From positions 496,001-560,000 of the forward strand of contig NZ_JBCNKR010000006.1 in the NCBI RefSeq assembly GCF_039595935.1: 64,000 bases of DNA. The letters are read 5' to 3'. Below are positions 39,501-43,100 of this stretch, piece by piece (within the stretch, counting starts at the first letter, position 1; each line of letters starts with the position of its first letter). Source of the DNA: Flavobacterium sp. (GTDB lineage Bacteria; Bacteroidota; Bacteroidia; Flavobacteriales; Flavobacteriaceae). Both the position numbers and the translations under genes were made by a program. The notes beneath the pieces were generated by a model, which saw nothing but the letters and a program-made list of their open reading frames with translations, was not told the DNA's origin and made no database searches.

Positions 39501-40019
39501 ATCATAATAATAAGCATAAGGCATCTGATCACCATTTGACGTCGTAGGATAGTAATCATAAATTAATGATCCCGAAATATTGGTGTAAGCTGTTTGAGAT
39601 GGAAGTTTAATCTTGATCGAACCTAAATTAGCTCGGTTAACCGTCCCATTGTCAACAGTTCCTTTGCTGTAAATACCTGCCCAATAAAGACCAGCATATA
39701 CAACTTTATAACATTCTCTACTTGTTTGTGGAATAGTTAAATTGGCCGAACTCGAACTAAAGGTAGTATTATCACTATCAATATCAATGTACCCCATAGT
39801 AAGGTCATTGTTGTTCTGATTCGTCGCATTGAACGCGTTGTTAGGCCGTTCACCATTCCTGTTGTTATCTCTATTCAAAATATTATTACCTATCAAAAGC
39901 ATATCTCCTTTCAAACTCTGGTCGAAACGAGCTGTGAAATTCTTTTGAGAGAACATAATAAAACTCTGTATAAAAAATAATACAGTTAGAACTAATTTTA
40001 AAGTAGTAGGTTTCTTCAT
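15573..40019 (-). CDS. sprB: SprB, giant gliding-motility adhesin with about 85 SprB modules
   Basis: SprB is the cell-surface adhesin that the gliding motor moves along the cell, and it is exported by the type IX secretion system. This copy has 8148 residues against about 6500 in F. johnsoniae. In order it has a signal peptide (about 1-25), an N-terminal globular region (about 26-360), a DUF11-like domain (about 365-480) and a cysteine-containing region (about 500-770). About nine SprB modules follow, one with a roughly 210-residue jelly-roll-like insertion. Nine tandem seven-module superrepeats (about residues 1690-6960) and about 13 further modules come next. The protein ends in a type B T9SS sorting domain (last ~85 residues: NYFTPNGTHDGWGPG, IFDRYGRQI, KWDGRYNGEELPTGDYWYVL). 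Nearly every module has one Cys near its start and one in a final D..GC motif. It is uninterrupted by stops or frameshifts over 24 kb. Confidence 0.97.
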   Translation of the reverse strand: MKKPTTLKLVLTVLFFIQSFIMFSQKNFTARFDQSLKGDMLLIGNNILNRDNNRNGERPNNAFNATNQNNNDLTMGYIDIDSDNTTFSSSSANLTIPQTSRECYKVVYAGLYWAGIYSKGTVDNGTVNRANLGSIKIKLPSQTAYTNISGSLIYDYYPTTSNGDQMPYAYYYDLTSMVQGLANPEGTYTVANIISARGNINGGFSAGWNLFVVYEDPKSSAKYITSFDGFRWIQASSAPVTYDLTGFKTIPTGVVKAKLAFAALEGDVNLTGDKYSVNNVDIFTTERPVNNFFNSTINDVNGPYTDRSPSSGNTLGFEAGIINLNNAANAIIKNNDTSAQLKLSTGGDGYGLFFNAFNVEIIEPKIVLTKIVKNDKGVNIGGQNVTLGQQLNYEIGFKNTGNDNATSFTIRDQLPINIIFNYPADIVSLPTGVTVQNYNPTTREIVFAINNNIVKVGDPEKIISFKVKVVPDCQSLSEACSNSIDNSAYATYKGQQNTSFTISDDPSVNTNTGCILVPKATNFLVGVDGCKYTTNVTLCGENITLTAANGYTDYTWYSDEARTVQIGKGQTLVVKDPGTYYVYNLAAAPCRSIYQSFVVTRFGSTVENPVIPFADQVVTCPNDGKKLPNIFLCGSNATRQITTTISDATSIVWEKLTEGGACTPVTNQNCANESDDCKNNWSSVGTGQSYTANQAGQFRVTLNYAGGCYNRFYFNVYTNSLSPTETHKDIICGVPGNITIGGVPAGYEYAIRTDPSGAIGAYQSSNTFNITNAGSYTVYIRQVGVTTNPCIFTVPNILIRKVDLQISTAVTQPTCYGDKGSIKVGALNIDPQYYYYLYNNATNALVNSAGPIAASDYTFPNLNPGTTYRVRVTNAPVGGTPVPTCDVSSVISINNIAAPLVATAALTTPLTACSDGKITLSGSGGTAPYFFFVNGSTTFLTSNEITFTTAGTYNIRLVDSNNCEATTSITVTGNPKPVYTVTNTEINCNGDTAQININVTNANGYTLQYSIDNGVTFSSTPVFSNLTGGSYNVLVRYTLSGVTCTDPATNITITAPANALSASAGVAELAGCDPAGTGYGKVRITNPQGGTPPYTYSFNGGSTYGTSNEAYVAPGTYTLYVKDSKGCTFPMAGVVLDPKPADPTISIGAPVFNCNGTATSTVTVTNNGGANYSYEYYLDNVLNTNTPSNVFVNVPSGPHTVSVKYKLIAVPTYSNLLIENFGSGGTTTTPGIAAAYCFNDQRVNPPYTCSLNGTPTRSVEDNQYSVTSFFWRNDNAWYHFKDHTTNGTDANGRYLLVNIGEAAGPGGVLYSKPIIDVIPNQPVMVDLYVGNLLNVGVAGDPPKIIIELVDSAGNVVATDVTGEIAKDVNDPNRTKWVPISISLNPGNNTNLTFKIRSQNTSRGGNDLVLDDIWVRQIPKSCVTQKDFPIVIDSNKAFSASITGVKNVTCNGGNNGEITLAAQNFNLPYGFDYSMNNGATWVNSKVSPVTVTGLTSQTYAIQIRFNNSASTCSFPFSQPITAPQALAVTAQVTAQPTCTSGASITATVTGGTPGYQYELRQNNGTTVVVPFQTSNVFTNVASGTYRIVVRDANSCTSPASATVNITSPTLPTAYLAASSDLCYDSINQATLVVTATGTGTLTYSLDGGAAQTSNTFTNVGPGPHNILVTDSNNCPFPINNIIIAPELQGSATISKTLDCTTSPNATITVSITGGTSAFTYKVKIGSGSFGSSNNVTGTSFVYTATTANTYTFEITDSKGCVTTTSAVVNPISNPTVTATKVNATCNGASTGSIQLVGAGGSGGYTYSFNGSSTFIAQSNYTGLAAGNYTYQVMDSKGCKSAIGNITITQPTTLTATATATTFTCNASNVKQAATVTIAVPTTGTAPYQYSFDGGTTFTSTRTLSVTDNGTNQTISYVVSDAQGCKTPVQTITINRLNPPTDLAFSNAAVTCTATTTTVTATATNGVAPLTYAITSPAASAATNTTGVFSGLAAGTYNFRVTDANGCYYDEAYIINAVTPISVVGNKTNDALCKGGATGSGTFTVSGNATVGAYTYTVTPAAAASLVTKTGNTLTLANAAAGTYTVQVRDNATGCTNTASIVITEPANALTFTATATNVNCNNDNSQITVTAAGGTPNYTYAFAKNPSTVPTSTYGSSATLTVDTNSGADLVWDIYVKDTNGCIAKNTVTVATDNLPTVTATNNNQCTGSGNSFTITATGTGLAPLQYSIDGTSFQASNTFNVPAGTYTVTVKDKNGCTATTATALVIYPQLTAVGAVTKELDCTASPNATITVTITGGKAPYTYTSKKGSGATSAPSASIAGPTFTFSVTPANADTYTFVITDANGCQATAVTKVDPITNPTVTGVPTSASCNGAADGSVTLTGAGGSGGFTYSTNATTGFTTNPVFNGLAAGNYTFYVKDSKGCTGSVAVTITQPSTLAATTTVVPFSCNASNGKVAGTVTINVTAGTGTAPYEYSFNGSGYSSNNVLTLNDNGADQPYTYSVRDAKGCPVTGSGTLLRLNPPTDLTFASTAVTCTATTATVTLTATNGVGTLQYETIAPSVVIRAKQTSNSFANLAPGSYTFRVTDANGCYYTEPYIVNPVTPIVVTGNKTSDVLCRGGNTGSGTFTVSGNATVGAYTFTVTPPAATALVTKSGNTLTLANATAGTYTVTVTDTATGCTANASITINQPAAALAITSGVATNVSCNNDNSNITITAAGGTPNYTYAFAKSPSTVPSSTYGASNVLTVDTNSGADLAWDVYVKDANGCTTKSTVTVILDSMPAITNVTVNNQCTASGSGFTITATATGLAPLEYSIDGVSFQSSNTFTVAAGTYTVTVKDKNGCIASAPAATVVYPQLTAAGTVTKELDCTATPNATITVTIGGGRSTYTYTVQKGAGAPSAASAPITGPTFTYTVTPANADTYTFVITDSNGCTRSAVVTVAPISNPTVTAAQVNASCNAAADGSVTLTGAGGSGGFTYSSNVAGPFTTNPVFTGLAAGTYTFYVRDSKNCTGSVAVTITQPLTLAATTTVVPFSCNTSNGKVAGTVTVNVTAGTGTAPYEYSFNGSGYSSNNVLTLNDNGADQPYTYSVRDAKGCPVTGSGTLLRLNPPTDLTFASTAVTCTATTATVTLTATNGVGTLQYETIAPSVVIRAKQTSNSFANLAPGSYTFRVTDANGCYYTEPYIVNPVTPIVVTGNKTSDVLCRGGSTGSGTYTVSGNATVGAYTFTLTAGTLGSGTLTQSGNTLTLSNVAAGTYTVQVTDTATGCTANASITINQPAAALAITSAVATNVNCNNDNSQITITAAGGTPNYTYAFAKSPSTVPSSAYVNSATLTVDTNSGADLVWDVYVKDANGCTAKSTVTVILDSMPAITNVTVNNQCTASGSGFTITATATGLAPLTYSIDGTTYQASNTFTVAAGTYTVTVKDKNGCIVSAPAATVVYPQLTAAGTVTKELDCTATPNATITVTIGGGRSTYTYTVQKGAGAPSAPSAPIAGPTFTYTVTPANADTYTFVITDSNSCTRTAVVTVSPISNPTVTAAQVNASCNAAADGSVTLTGAGGSGGFTYSSNVAGPFTTNPVFTGLAAGTYTFYVRDSKNCTGSVAVTITQPLTLAATTTVVPFSCNASNGKVAGTVTVNVTAGTGTAPYEYSFNGSGYSSNNVLTLNDNGADQPYTYSVRDAKGCPVTGSGTLLRLNPPTDLTFANPAVTCTATTTTVTLTATNGVGTLQYETIAPSPVIIAKQTSNAFPNLAPGTYMFKVTDANGCYYTESYTVSPVTPITVLASKLSDVLCNGGNTGSIRLNVSGFGSTYSYTVNGGTAVTGVSSATVTLSNLTANTYAIVITDEVTGCTANTSITINQPAAALSATYAAVNANCFVSTSAVTITAAGGTPVYRYSFVQDGAPVGAYSNNNKANLDPAVNLNWDAYVIDANGCTTKVDITIAKDPSPTVTASAAGQCFGVGSYTITATPGTGLVAPLSYSINGGASYQAGNTFVVTTPGSYTIKIKDGNGCTADSNVVIVNNALTLNAVLDKDITCSAPTDAQITLTPAGGFGPFTYTASPNTGTFAGNVFTTSTAGTYTFTVTDSRGCTATSSSITVTTPVLPEITGVVQTQSINCNGDATAAIAITIDNTKGQAPFVYTVLNTTTGVNYGSQTSGLAAGDYVVTVTDAKGCTDTFNITIAQPTPIVLSYTVTPITCGAGGVSLGSITINSVTGGTPNYTYHVTGVNGYNKQITGQTGATAVFEVVDFGLYQIIITDANGCTNIQQNVFVASPPDDLDITVTAPPADCSSLGSAVVAIGAASTNITGNGPFHFAVYTGPGMVYTGPTTLPWYDEDVVGVPPGVNPGSKKTTIPNLLPGVKYTFIVHDAGTGCYYYETATMPIPTNSTLTVSGLTSNNVTCRGSNNGNVSFTINSTYPIATPISYEIYNAFTMVSTGFTGTGTIPANGNLVINNLGALGFGNYVVVIRETAGATNAGCSIASNTFNITESAIDLSVTASVTKNANCNANSGIITAVAKDGTAPYTYLLLLASDPVPTAATAGWAATNTFNRDAGSYIAYAKDAYGCIKSAAVTLNKDADPTITAPATICYDGNPFTFTITGTVDPAIVGGAIYSVNGSTFQSSPNFTFNASGIYTLVIKDGNGCTATTTYEVKPQLQLNALLTKELDCTATPNAEITLTATGGYNTAYTYEYSTDGGMTYTTMASNVLSTSALGNYIFRVSDAKLPVACQATTTLTLDPIQSTVFTTVQTDVSCNGGADGTITVNVTSGVGPYEYQLDSGAFQTSNVFTGLAAGNSYIITVRDAKSCVYPSAAITIAQPSALTATSTLTTALTCAAGNVPTKAVVTVTGAGGTSPYLYSFDGGTTYTSTNTYESFAGTTFNVLVKDAKGCIFTLTNGVNIPALNPPTITNITGTPIYCAPAANTTSTVTITTTNGVGALSYAILSPASATSNVSGAASGIFTSLAPDTYLFEVTDANGCKDQKSYTVDPVTNITVAGQLVSNVICNGQANGAVKFTVANFGGTYTATLTAGTGTLVQTGNTVDVTGLVPGTYTVQVTDNITGCTATASMVVTQPTALILNLVSNVNANCNSGAKVEVIASGATPNYTYAFVQDGATPNAGDYTNSASAILAPATNTQWDVYAKDANGCTTMINVTIGTDALPTINSSAGLYCYTGGPVPITITGTYVGTPTYSIGNGYQASPNFVLNAPGNYTFYIKDGNGCIVSAPYTLNQELLLQATLTQDLTCAGSASITLLATQGTTVYTGFEVDFNGGGYVAATSPYTATAAGTYTFRVTDSQGCQAVSIPVVVTPTTTPTATFTQINVSCIGGNDGSVTVTAANGIEPYQYSINGGAFQSSNIFTGLTAGTYNIVVRDAKQCTSVSVTATITEPTALAATATLTQGLTCGTGNATQPAIVTINVTAGTGTAPYQYSFNGGTNYSSTNTLTTYNSGTVTAYVKDANNCIIAVPVTITIPALNAPTNMDINGTPIYCAPAANTTSTVTISNVINGVGTLQYEILSPIVVAKQNSPVFAGLAPDTYLFQVTDANGCYYQESYTVLPVTNITVSGQLVSNVICNGQSNGAVKFTVANFGGTYTATLTAGTGTLTQTGNTVNVTGLVPGTYTVQVTDNVTGCTATASVIVAQPTAIGLNLVSNVNANCNFGAKVTVLANGGTPNYTYAFVQDGVTPVAGDYTNSASAVLAPTVNTQWDVYAKDANGCTVKLDVTIATDALPTINSSAGLYCYTGGPVPITITGTYVGTPTYSIGNGYQSSPNFVLNAPGNYTFYIKDGNGCIVSAPYTLRQELLLKATLTQDLTCAGSASITLLATQGTLTYTGFEVSFNSGAYVAATSPYTATAAGTYTFRVTDSQGCQAVSIPVVVTPTTTPTATFTQTNVSCVGGNDGSIIVTAANGITPYQYSINGGAFQASNIFTGLTAGTYNIVVRDAKQCTSVSVTATITEPTALAATAMLTQGLTCGTGNSTQPAIVTINVTAGTGTAPYQYSFNGGTNYSTTNTLTTYNAGTVTAYVKDANNCIIAVPVTITIPALNAPTNMDINGTPIYCAPAANTTSTVTISNVINGVGTLQYEILSPIVVAKQTSAVFAGLAPDTYLFQVTDANGCTYQESYTINPVTNITVSGQLVSNVVCNGQSNGAVKFTVANYAGTYTTVLTAGTGTLTQTGNTVNVTGLVPGTYTVQVTDNITGCTATASVVVAQPTAIGLNLVSNVNANCNFGAKVSVLANGGTPVYKYVFVQDGVTPNVLDYDTVASAVLDPTVNTQWDVYAMDANGCTTMINVTIGTDALPTINSSAGLYCYTGGPVPITITGTYVGTPTYSIGNGYQSSPNFVLNAPGNYTFYIKDGNGCIVSSPYTLNQELLLQATLTQDLTCAGSASITLLATQGTHTYTSFEVDFDGGGYFPATSPYTATAAGTYTFRVTDSQGCQAVSIPVVVTPTTTPTATFTQTNVSCVGGNDGSIIVTAANGITPYQYSINGGAFQASNIFTGLTAGTYNIVVQDAKQCTSVSITATITEPAALAATAVLTQSLTCGTGNATQPAVVTINVTAGTGTAPYQYSFNGGTNYSATNTYTTYNAGTVTAYVKDANNCIIAVPVSVTIPALDPPTIDSVTGTDIWCTPAANTTSTVTVTVSHGVGALHYEILSPASAVTNVTGAANGIFTGLTADTYLFQVTDANGCKDDMYYTVDPLVNITAAGQLINDVSCNGGSNGSVKFDVDNFGGAYTAALIGGPTTGTLTQVGKVVTLTNLPVGTYTVQVTDNTTGCTASASVTVGEPAVLTLVQATNVNANCNSGAQVSVTAAGGTPDYQYAFVPGTGTPTAADYTNSNNAVLDPAVNLNWRAYVLDSKGCETFIPITIAVDPLPSAITANVSSQCPTAAGEYTFTVTVGSGVAPYEYSIGAGFQTSPTFTVNAAGTYDITVRDANACTTTVTAAVTITPALQLETTVTALPSCTFNNGVITATATGGSGTANYRYTLDGGVIVNTTPAVFNNVAPGTHVIRVRDVLTTCDFSVTIEIAPATVITGLALTGTNVSCRGNSDGSITANIDPSSPGVNDNPVYTYTLTGTTALGVAVNRPAQTSNIFDNLQAGDYTVTVTSGRGCVDSEDIRISEPNVITVGLPVIAQYSCTAGTNAPNYAVITVNNVTGGSGTYTIYEFFKNGVQVQKGADNFYTESDFAGGDYTVNVYDDKGCMGSSTGIIRVNPFIRLDQINVAVNTAVTCISNEDITVSVTSIGGTPAILNYNVAGTDGNTYNQSNTNGVFTGLTIGNYLITVTNPATGCSITQVHYVNDPNTFDINVAPVNGQICYGTADGSVDLTIVDNQLNPTDDAGAFNYVITGPVPSNGTSANAGPVRISNLTAGQYTVVATLVNNPFCTITTLFTIEQPTAALTVTTAKSDITCVTGNNDGEITASAAGGWDNKYEYQLVLNGTTLVDYSAQYVWSGLSAGNYTINVRDNVGCIATATEVLVVPAPIVVNATANATSLTCFGDKTGVITVDPPTGGQGSNYQYTLNILSANPVIVSGPQLSPIFSGLGAGTYSITVTDGFSCSATSTNIVITEPTEVVPTLVEATSQTCLTQATLTLSAVGGTAPYSYSTDAGFGTVLGTFNTSVTFPVGVGTFSYFVRDAVGCVGYVSNEIVIDPIVPLSLDIDASNAVVKCTGEATGVIVAEATGGLGNYVYRLEDTAGNVIQGPQATGIFENLVIGDYIVKVDSGDCNYASATITINEPPVALQAQFTPTNVSCFGENNGKIVVTATGGTGVIKYAISPDLNQFDTISVFDKLAAGTYTIIAQDANGCYIMTDVVITQPAAPLAVAVTPGSILGEQCKGDLNGEFTIDITGGTAPYTVSLDLPNGPFTPITGAQHTFDGLAGGNHTAYVKDTNGCTYEIEVLVPLAVDIDPIAEVVYGCETNTVTVTIDPSVDPADVDYALDSNAGPFQLENEFKDVVPGTHVIYARHTNGCIQPTASFTIEAFDKLHIQLAAGQPEMNIISVTAIGGKPAYEYSFEGGPFTSDTKFKIYKSGDYTITVRDQNGCIDTIVVPMTYIDVCLDNYFTPNGTHDGWGPGCTNIYTNLEFAIFDRYGRQIAKYHYGQKWDGRYNGEELPTGDYWYVLKLNDVNDSREFVGHFTLYR
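19150..24290 (-). repeat. Homogenised 1710-bp repeats, superrepeats 7-9 of sprB
   Basis: Three copies are close to identical at the DNA level over long stretches. The same text recurs near 20697, 22407 and 24117, and again near 21048, 22755 and 24462, i.e. at a period of about 1710 bases. Copies 7 and 8 are closest, and copy 9 diverges toward its 3' end. Confidence 0.85.
27900..33185 (-). repeat. Homogenised ~1765-bp repeats, superrepeats 2-4 of sprB
   Basis: A second near-identical family within sprB. A recognisable segment (ggagggttcagtctcaataa) recurs at 28921, 30688 and 32452, spacings of 1767 and 1764 bases. A decayed fourth copy near 34206 belongs to superrepeat 1. This family differs clearly in sequence from the 1710-bp family. 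Confidence 0.85.
35760..36385 (-). other. Jelly-roll-like domain inserted in the SprB module array
   Basis: About 210 residues (roughly SprB 1210-1420) have no SprB pattern. They start with LLIENFGSGG, contain aromatic-rich DNAWYHFKDHTTNGTDANGR and NGRYLLVNIGEAAGPGG, and end with LVLDDIWV. This is the layout of a beta-sandwich carbohydrate/adhesion domain that I have seen in other large T9SS type B proteins. The domain identity is inference. Confidence 0.6.
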
Positions 40020-40025
40020 GTTACT

Positions 40026-40073
40026 ATGGTTTCAGTTTAACCATCGTTCTCTAAAGGGGCATTTAGAGAACGA
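40026..40073 (-). promoter_or_regulatory. Two tandem hairpins immediately upstream of sprB
   Basis: The first hairpin on the transcript is a perfect 12-bp stem (arms 40044-40055 and 40062-40073) with a 6-base loop. The second is a perfect 6-bp stem (ATGGTT/AACCAT, arms 40026-40031 and 40039-40044), sharing one base with the first. It ends 6 bases before the sprB ATG. No T run follows the larger hairpin, so it does not look like a terminator. Position suggests mRNA processing, 5' stabilisation or translational control of sprB; this is inference. Confidence 0.65.
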
Positions 40074-40142
40074 CATTCAATCTTAATTTAAATTTGTTAC
40101 TTCCTTCTTCTATTTCAAAGAAGTCGCCATCTATATTCTATA

Positions 40143-43100
40143 TTAATTTTCAACTTTTACAATTGCCATTTTCCCGTTATATGGCGATTTACCTTTTGCT
40201 TCTAATGCTTTCGTTGCATCTTGTAAGCTGTCAAATTTCTCATAATAGATGTAATACTTACTTGTGGTTACATTATAGAAGAAATTAATATTTGAAAGCC
40301 CTGATGCTACAGCTTTAGTCAAGAATTCATCTCGTTTTTCAACACTGTTATGAACTGCAAGAATCATATAATAACCACTATCAGAATTTTTAATATTCTT
40401 GATAATCTGCATATTTGACTGATCTTCTCCAAAATCAAAATCAGCGGCTGTTAACGGCGTACTGCTTGGTTTCGTAGTTTCTTTAATACGTTTAAGAGCA
40501 GCTAAATCCTGTGCATATCTTCCCTGATCATTCTCATATGCTGCACGTTTAATTCTACGTTTTTTCTCAATTTCAGTTTCAGCTTTAATACGCTCTAAAT
40601 CGGCTAGTAATGCTGCTCCATCTTGTTCCATTTTTAATTGAGCTGCTTTTAATTGATTTATCTTTTCAAGATAAGCTTTGTTTAAAGCATCATTTTTATT
40701 AGGAACTTTTTTCAGCCTTTCGTTATATAAATTCGTCAGTTTCGCAATTTCATCTTTTTGGATTCTGCTTGCATCAGCTAGTTGTGCTTTTAACGCCTCT
40801 ATCTGACTATTCTCTGCAGCAACACTCTTGAATGGTTTAGGTTCTTTATAAATACCTTTTTCACTTAAATCATTCTCTTCTTTTAAGTCATTCAAGTCTT
40901 TTTGTTTATTCGCTACAGTAGATTTAAACTGATCTAATAAATCACTTTGTGTTTTCTCTGAAGTTTCAATAGACTGAGTTAAGCTTTCAATTGCTTTTGC
41001 TGTTTCGTCTTTTGCAGCGGCAGCTCTTGCAGCAGCTTCTGCATCTGCTTTAGCTTTTTCAGCAGCTAATGCAGCCTGACGTTCTTCCTCAGCTTTTAAT
41101 TGTCTTGATTCTTCTTCAGCTCTTAATTTTTCATTTGCTTCTGCATCCGCTTTTGCTTTAGCTTCAGCTAACAACTTAGCTTGTGCCGCTTCCATATCTG
41201 CTTTTGCTTTTGCATCTGCAGCTAATTTCGCCTGACGAGCTTCTTCGTCTGCTTTGGCTTTCGCTTCTGCTGCTTGTTTAGCTTGTAATGCTTCTGCATC
41301 TGCCTTAGCTTTTGCTTCCGCTGCTAACTTAGCCTGAAGGGCTTCTGCATCCGCTTTTGCTTTTGCGTCTGCTGCTAATTTTGCCTGACGAGCTTCTTCG
41401 TCTGCTTTAGCTTTCGCTTCTGCTGCTTGTTTAGCTTGTAATGCTTCTGCATCCGCCTTAGCTTTTGCTTCCGCTGCTAACTTAGCCTGAAGTGCTTCTG
41501 CATCTGCTTTTGCTTTTGCGTCAGCAGCTAATTTCGCCTGTCGAGCTTCTTCGTCTGCTTTGGCTTTTGCTTCTGCTGCTTGTTTAGCTTGTAATGCTTC
41601 TGCATCCGCCTTAGCTTTTGCTTCCGCTGCTAACCTAGCCTGAAGTGCTTCTGCATCGGCTTTCGCTTTTGCGTCTGCAGCTAATTTCGCCTGACGAGCT
41701 TCTTCGTCTGCTTTGGCTTTTGCTTCTGCTGCTTGTTTAGCTTGTAATGCTTCTGCATCCGCTTTTGCTTTTGCATCAGCCGCTAATTTCGCCTGACGAG
41801 CTTCTTCGTCTGCTTTAGCTTTCGCTTCTGCTGCTTGTTTAGCTTGTAATGCTTCTGCATCCGCCTTAGCTTTTGCATCGGCTGCTAACTTAGCCTGAAG
41901 GGCTTCTGCATCGGCTTTTGCTTTTGCATCTGCAGCTAATTTCGCCTGACGAGCTTCTTCATCAGCTTTTGCTTTCGCTTCTGCTGCTTGTTTAGCTTGT
42001 AATGCTTCTGCATCCGCCTTAGCTTTTGCTTCCGCTGCTAACTTAGCCTGAAGAGCTTCTGCATCGGCTTTCGCTTTTGCGTCTGCAGCTAATTTTGCCT
42101 GACGAGCTTCTTCAGCTTCTCTTAATTGTTTTTCTTCTGCTTCTGCTTTTGCCTTCGCTGTTGCTTCTGCATCAGCTTTAACTCTTGCGTCAGCAATTAG
42201 TTTAGCTTGTAAAGCTTCCATATCCGCTTTAGCTTTTGCATCAGCAGCTAATCTTGCTTGTTCAGCTTCAGCGTCTGCTTTTGCTTTTGCTTCAGCAGCT
42301 AATTTCGCCTGACGAGCTTCTTCATCTGCTTTGGCTTTCGCTTCTGCTGCTTGTTTAACTTGTAATGCTTCTGCATCCGCTTTTGCTTTTGCGTCCGCTG
42401 CTAATTTTGCTTGTAATGCCTCCGCATCGGCTTTTGCTTTTGCTTCTGCAGCTAGTTTTGCTTGAGCTTCAGCGTCAGCTTTTGCTTTTGCATCAGCTAC
42501 TAATTTTGCCTGAAGTGCTTCTGCATCTGCTTTTGCTTTTGCTTCTGCATCCAGTTTAGCCTGAGCTTCAGCTTCTGCTTTTGCTTTCGCTTCTTCAGCT
42601 TGTTTTATTTTTAATGCTTCTGCATCCGCTTTCGCTTTTGCTTCTGCAGCGATAATTGCTTGTCTCGCTTCTGCATCTGCTTTTGCTTTTGCATCAGCAG
42701 CTAATTTTTCTTTTAATGCAGCTTCTGCGGCAGCCTTTTCTTTTGCAGCAGCTGCAGCTTTAGCTCTATTTGCAGCGTCGATTGCCGCTTTAGTTTTTGC
42801 TTCAGAAGCCGCTTTTGCTTTCGCTTCTGCTGCTAATCTTGCCTGAAGAGCATCAGAGTCTGCTTTTGCTTTTGCATCAGCAGCTAAGATTGATTGTAAA
42901 TCTGCTTCTTCTGCTTTTGCTTTTGCATCGGCTTTACGTTTTGCTTCTGCAGCATCAGCTTTTGCTTTCGCATCGGCAGCTAATTTTGCTCTCTGCGCTT
43001 CTGCATCAGCTTTCGCTTTTTCTGCGGCAGCCAATCTTGCTTTAGATGCAGCTTCGGCATCTGCCTTAGCTTTTTCAGCAGCTAATTGCGCCGGAGTTTT

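Noticed and set aside
19140-42560. Regular repeats in sprB and sprD as CRISPR arrays
   Set aside because: The repeats are in frame, encode protein modules and have no short constant repeat with unique spacers; no cas genes are near.
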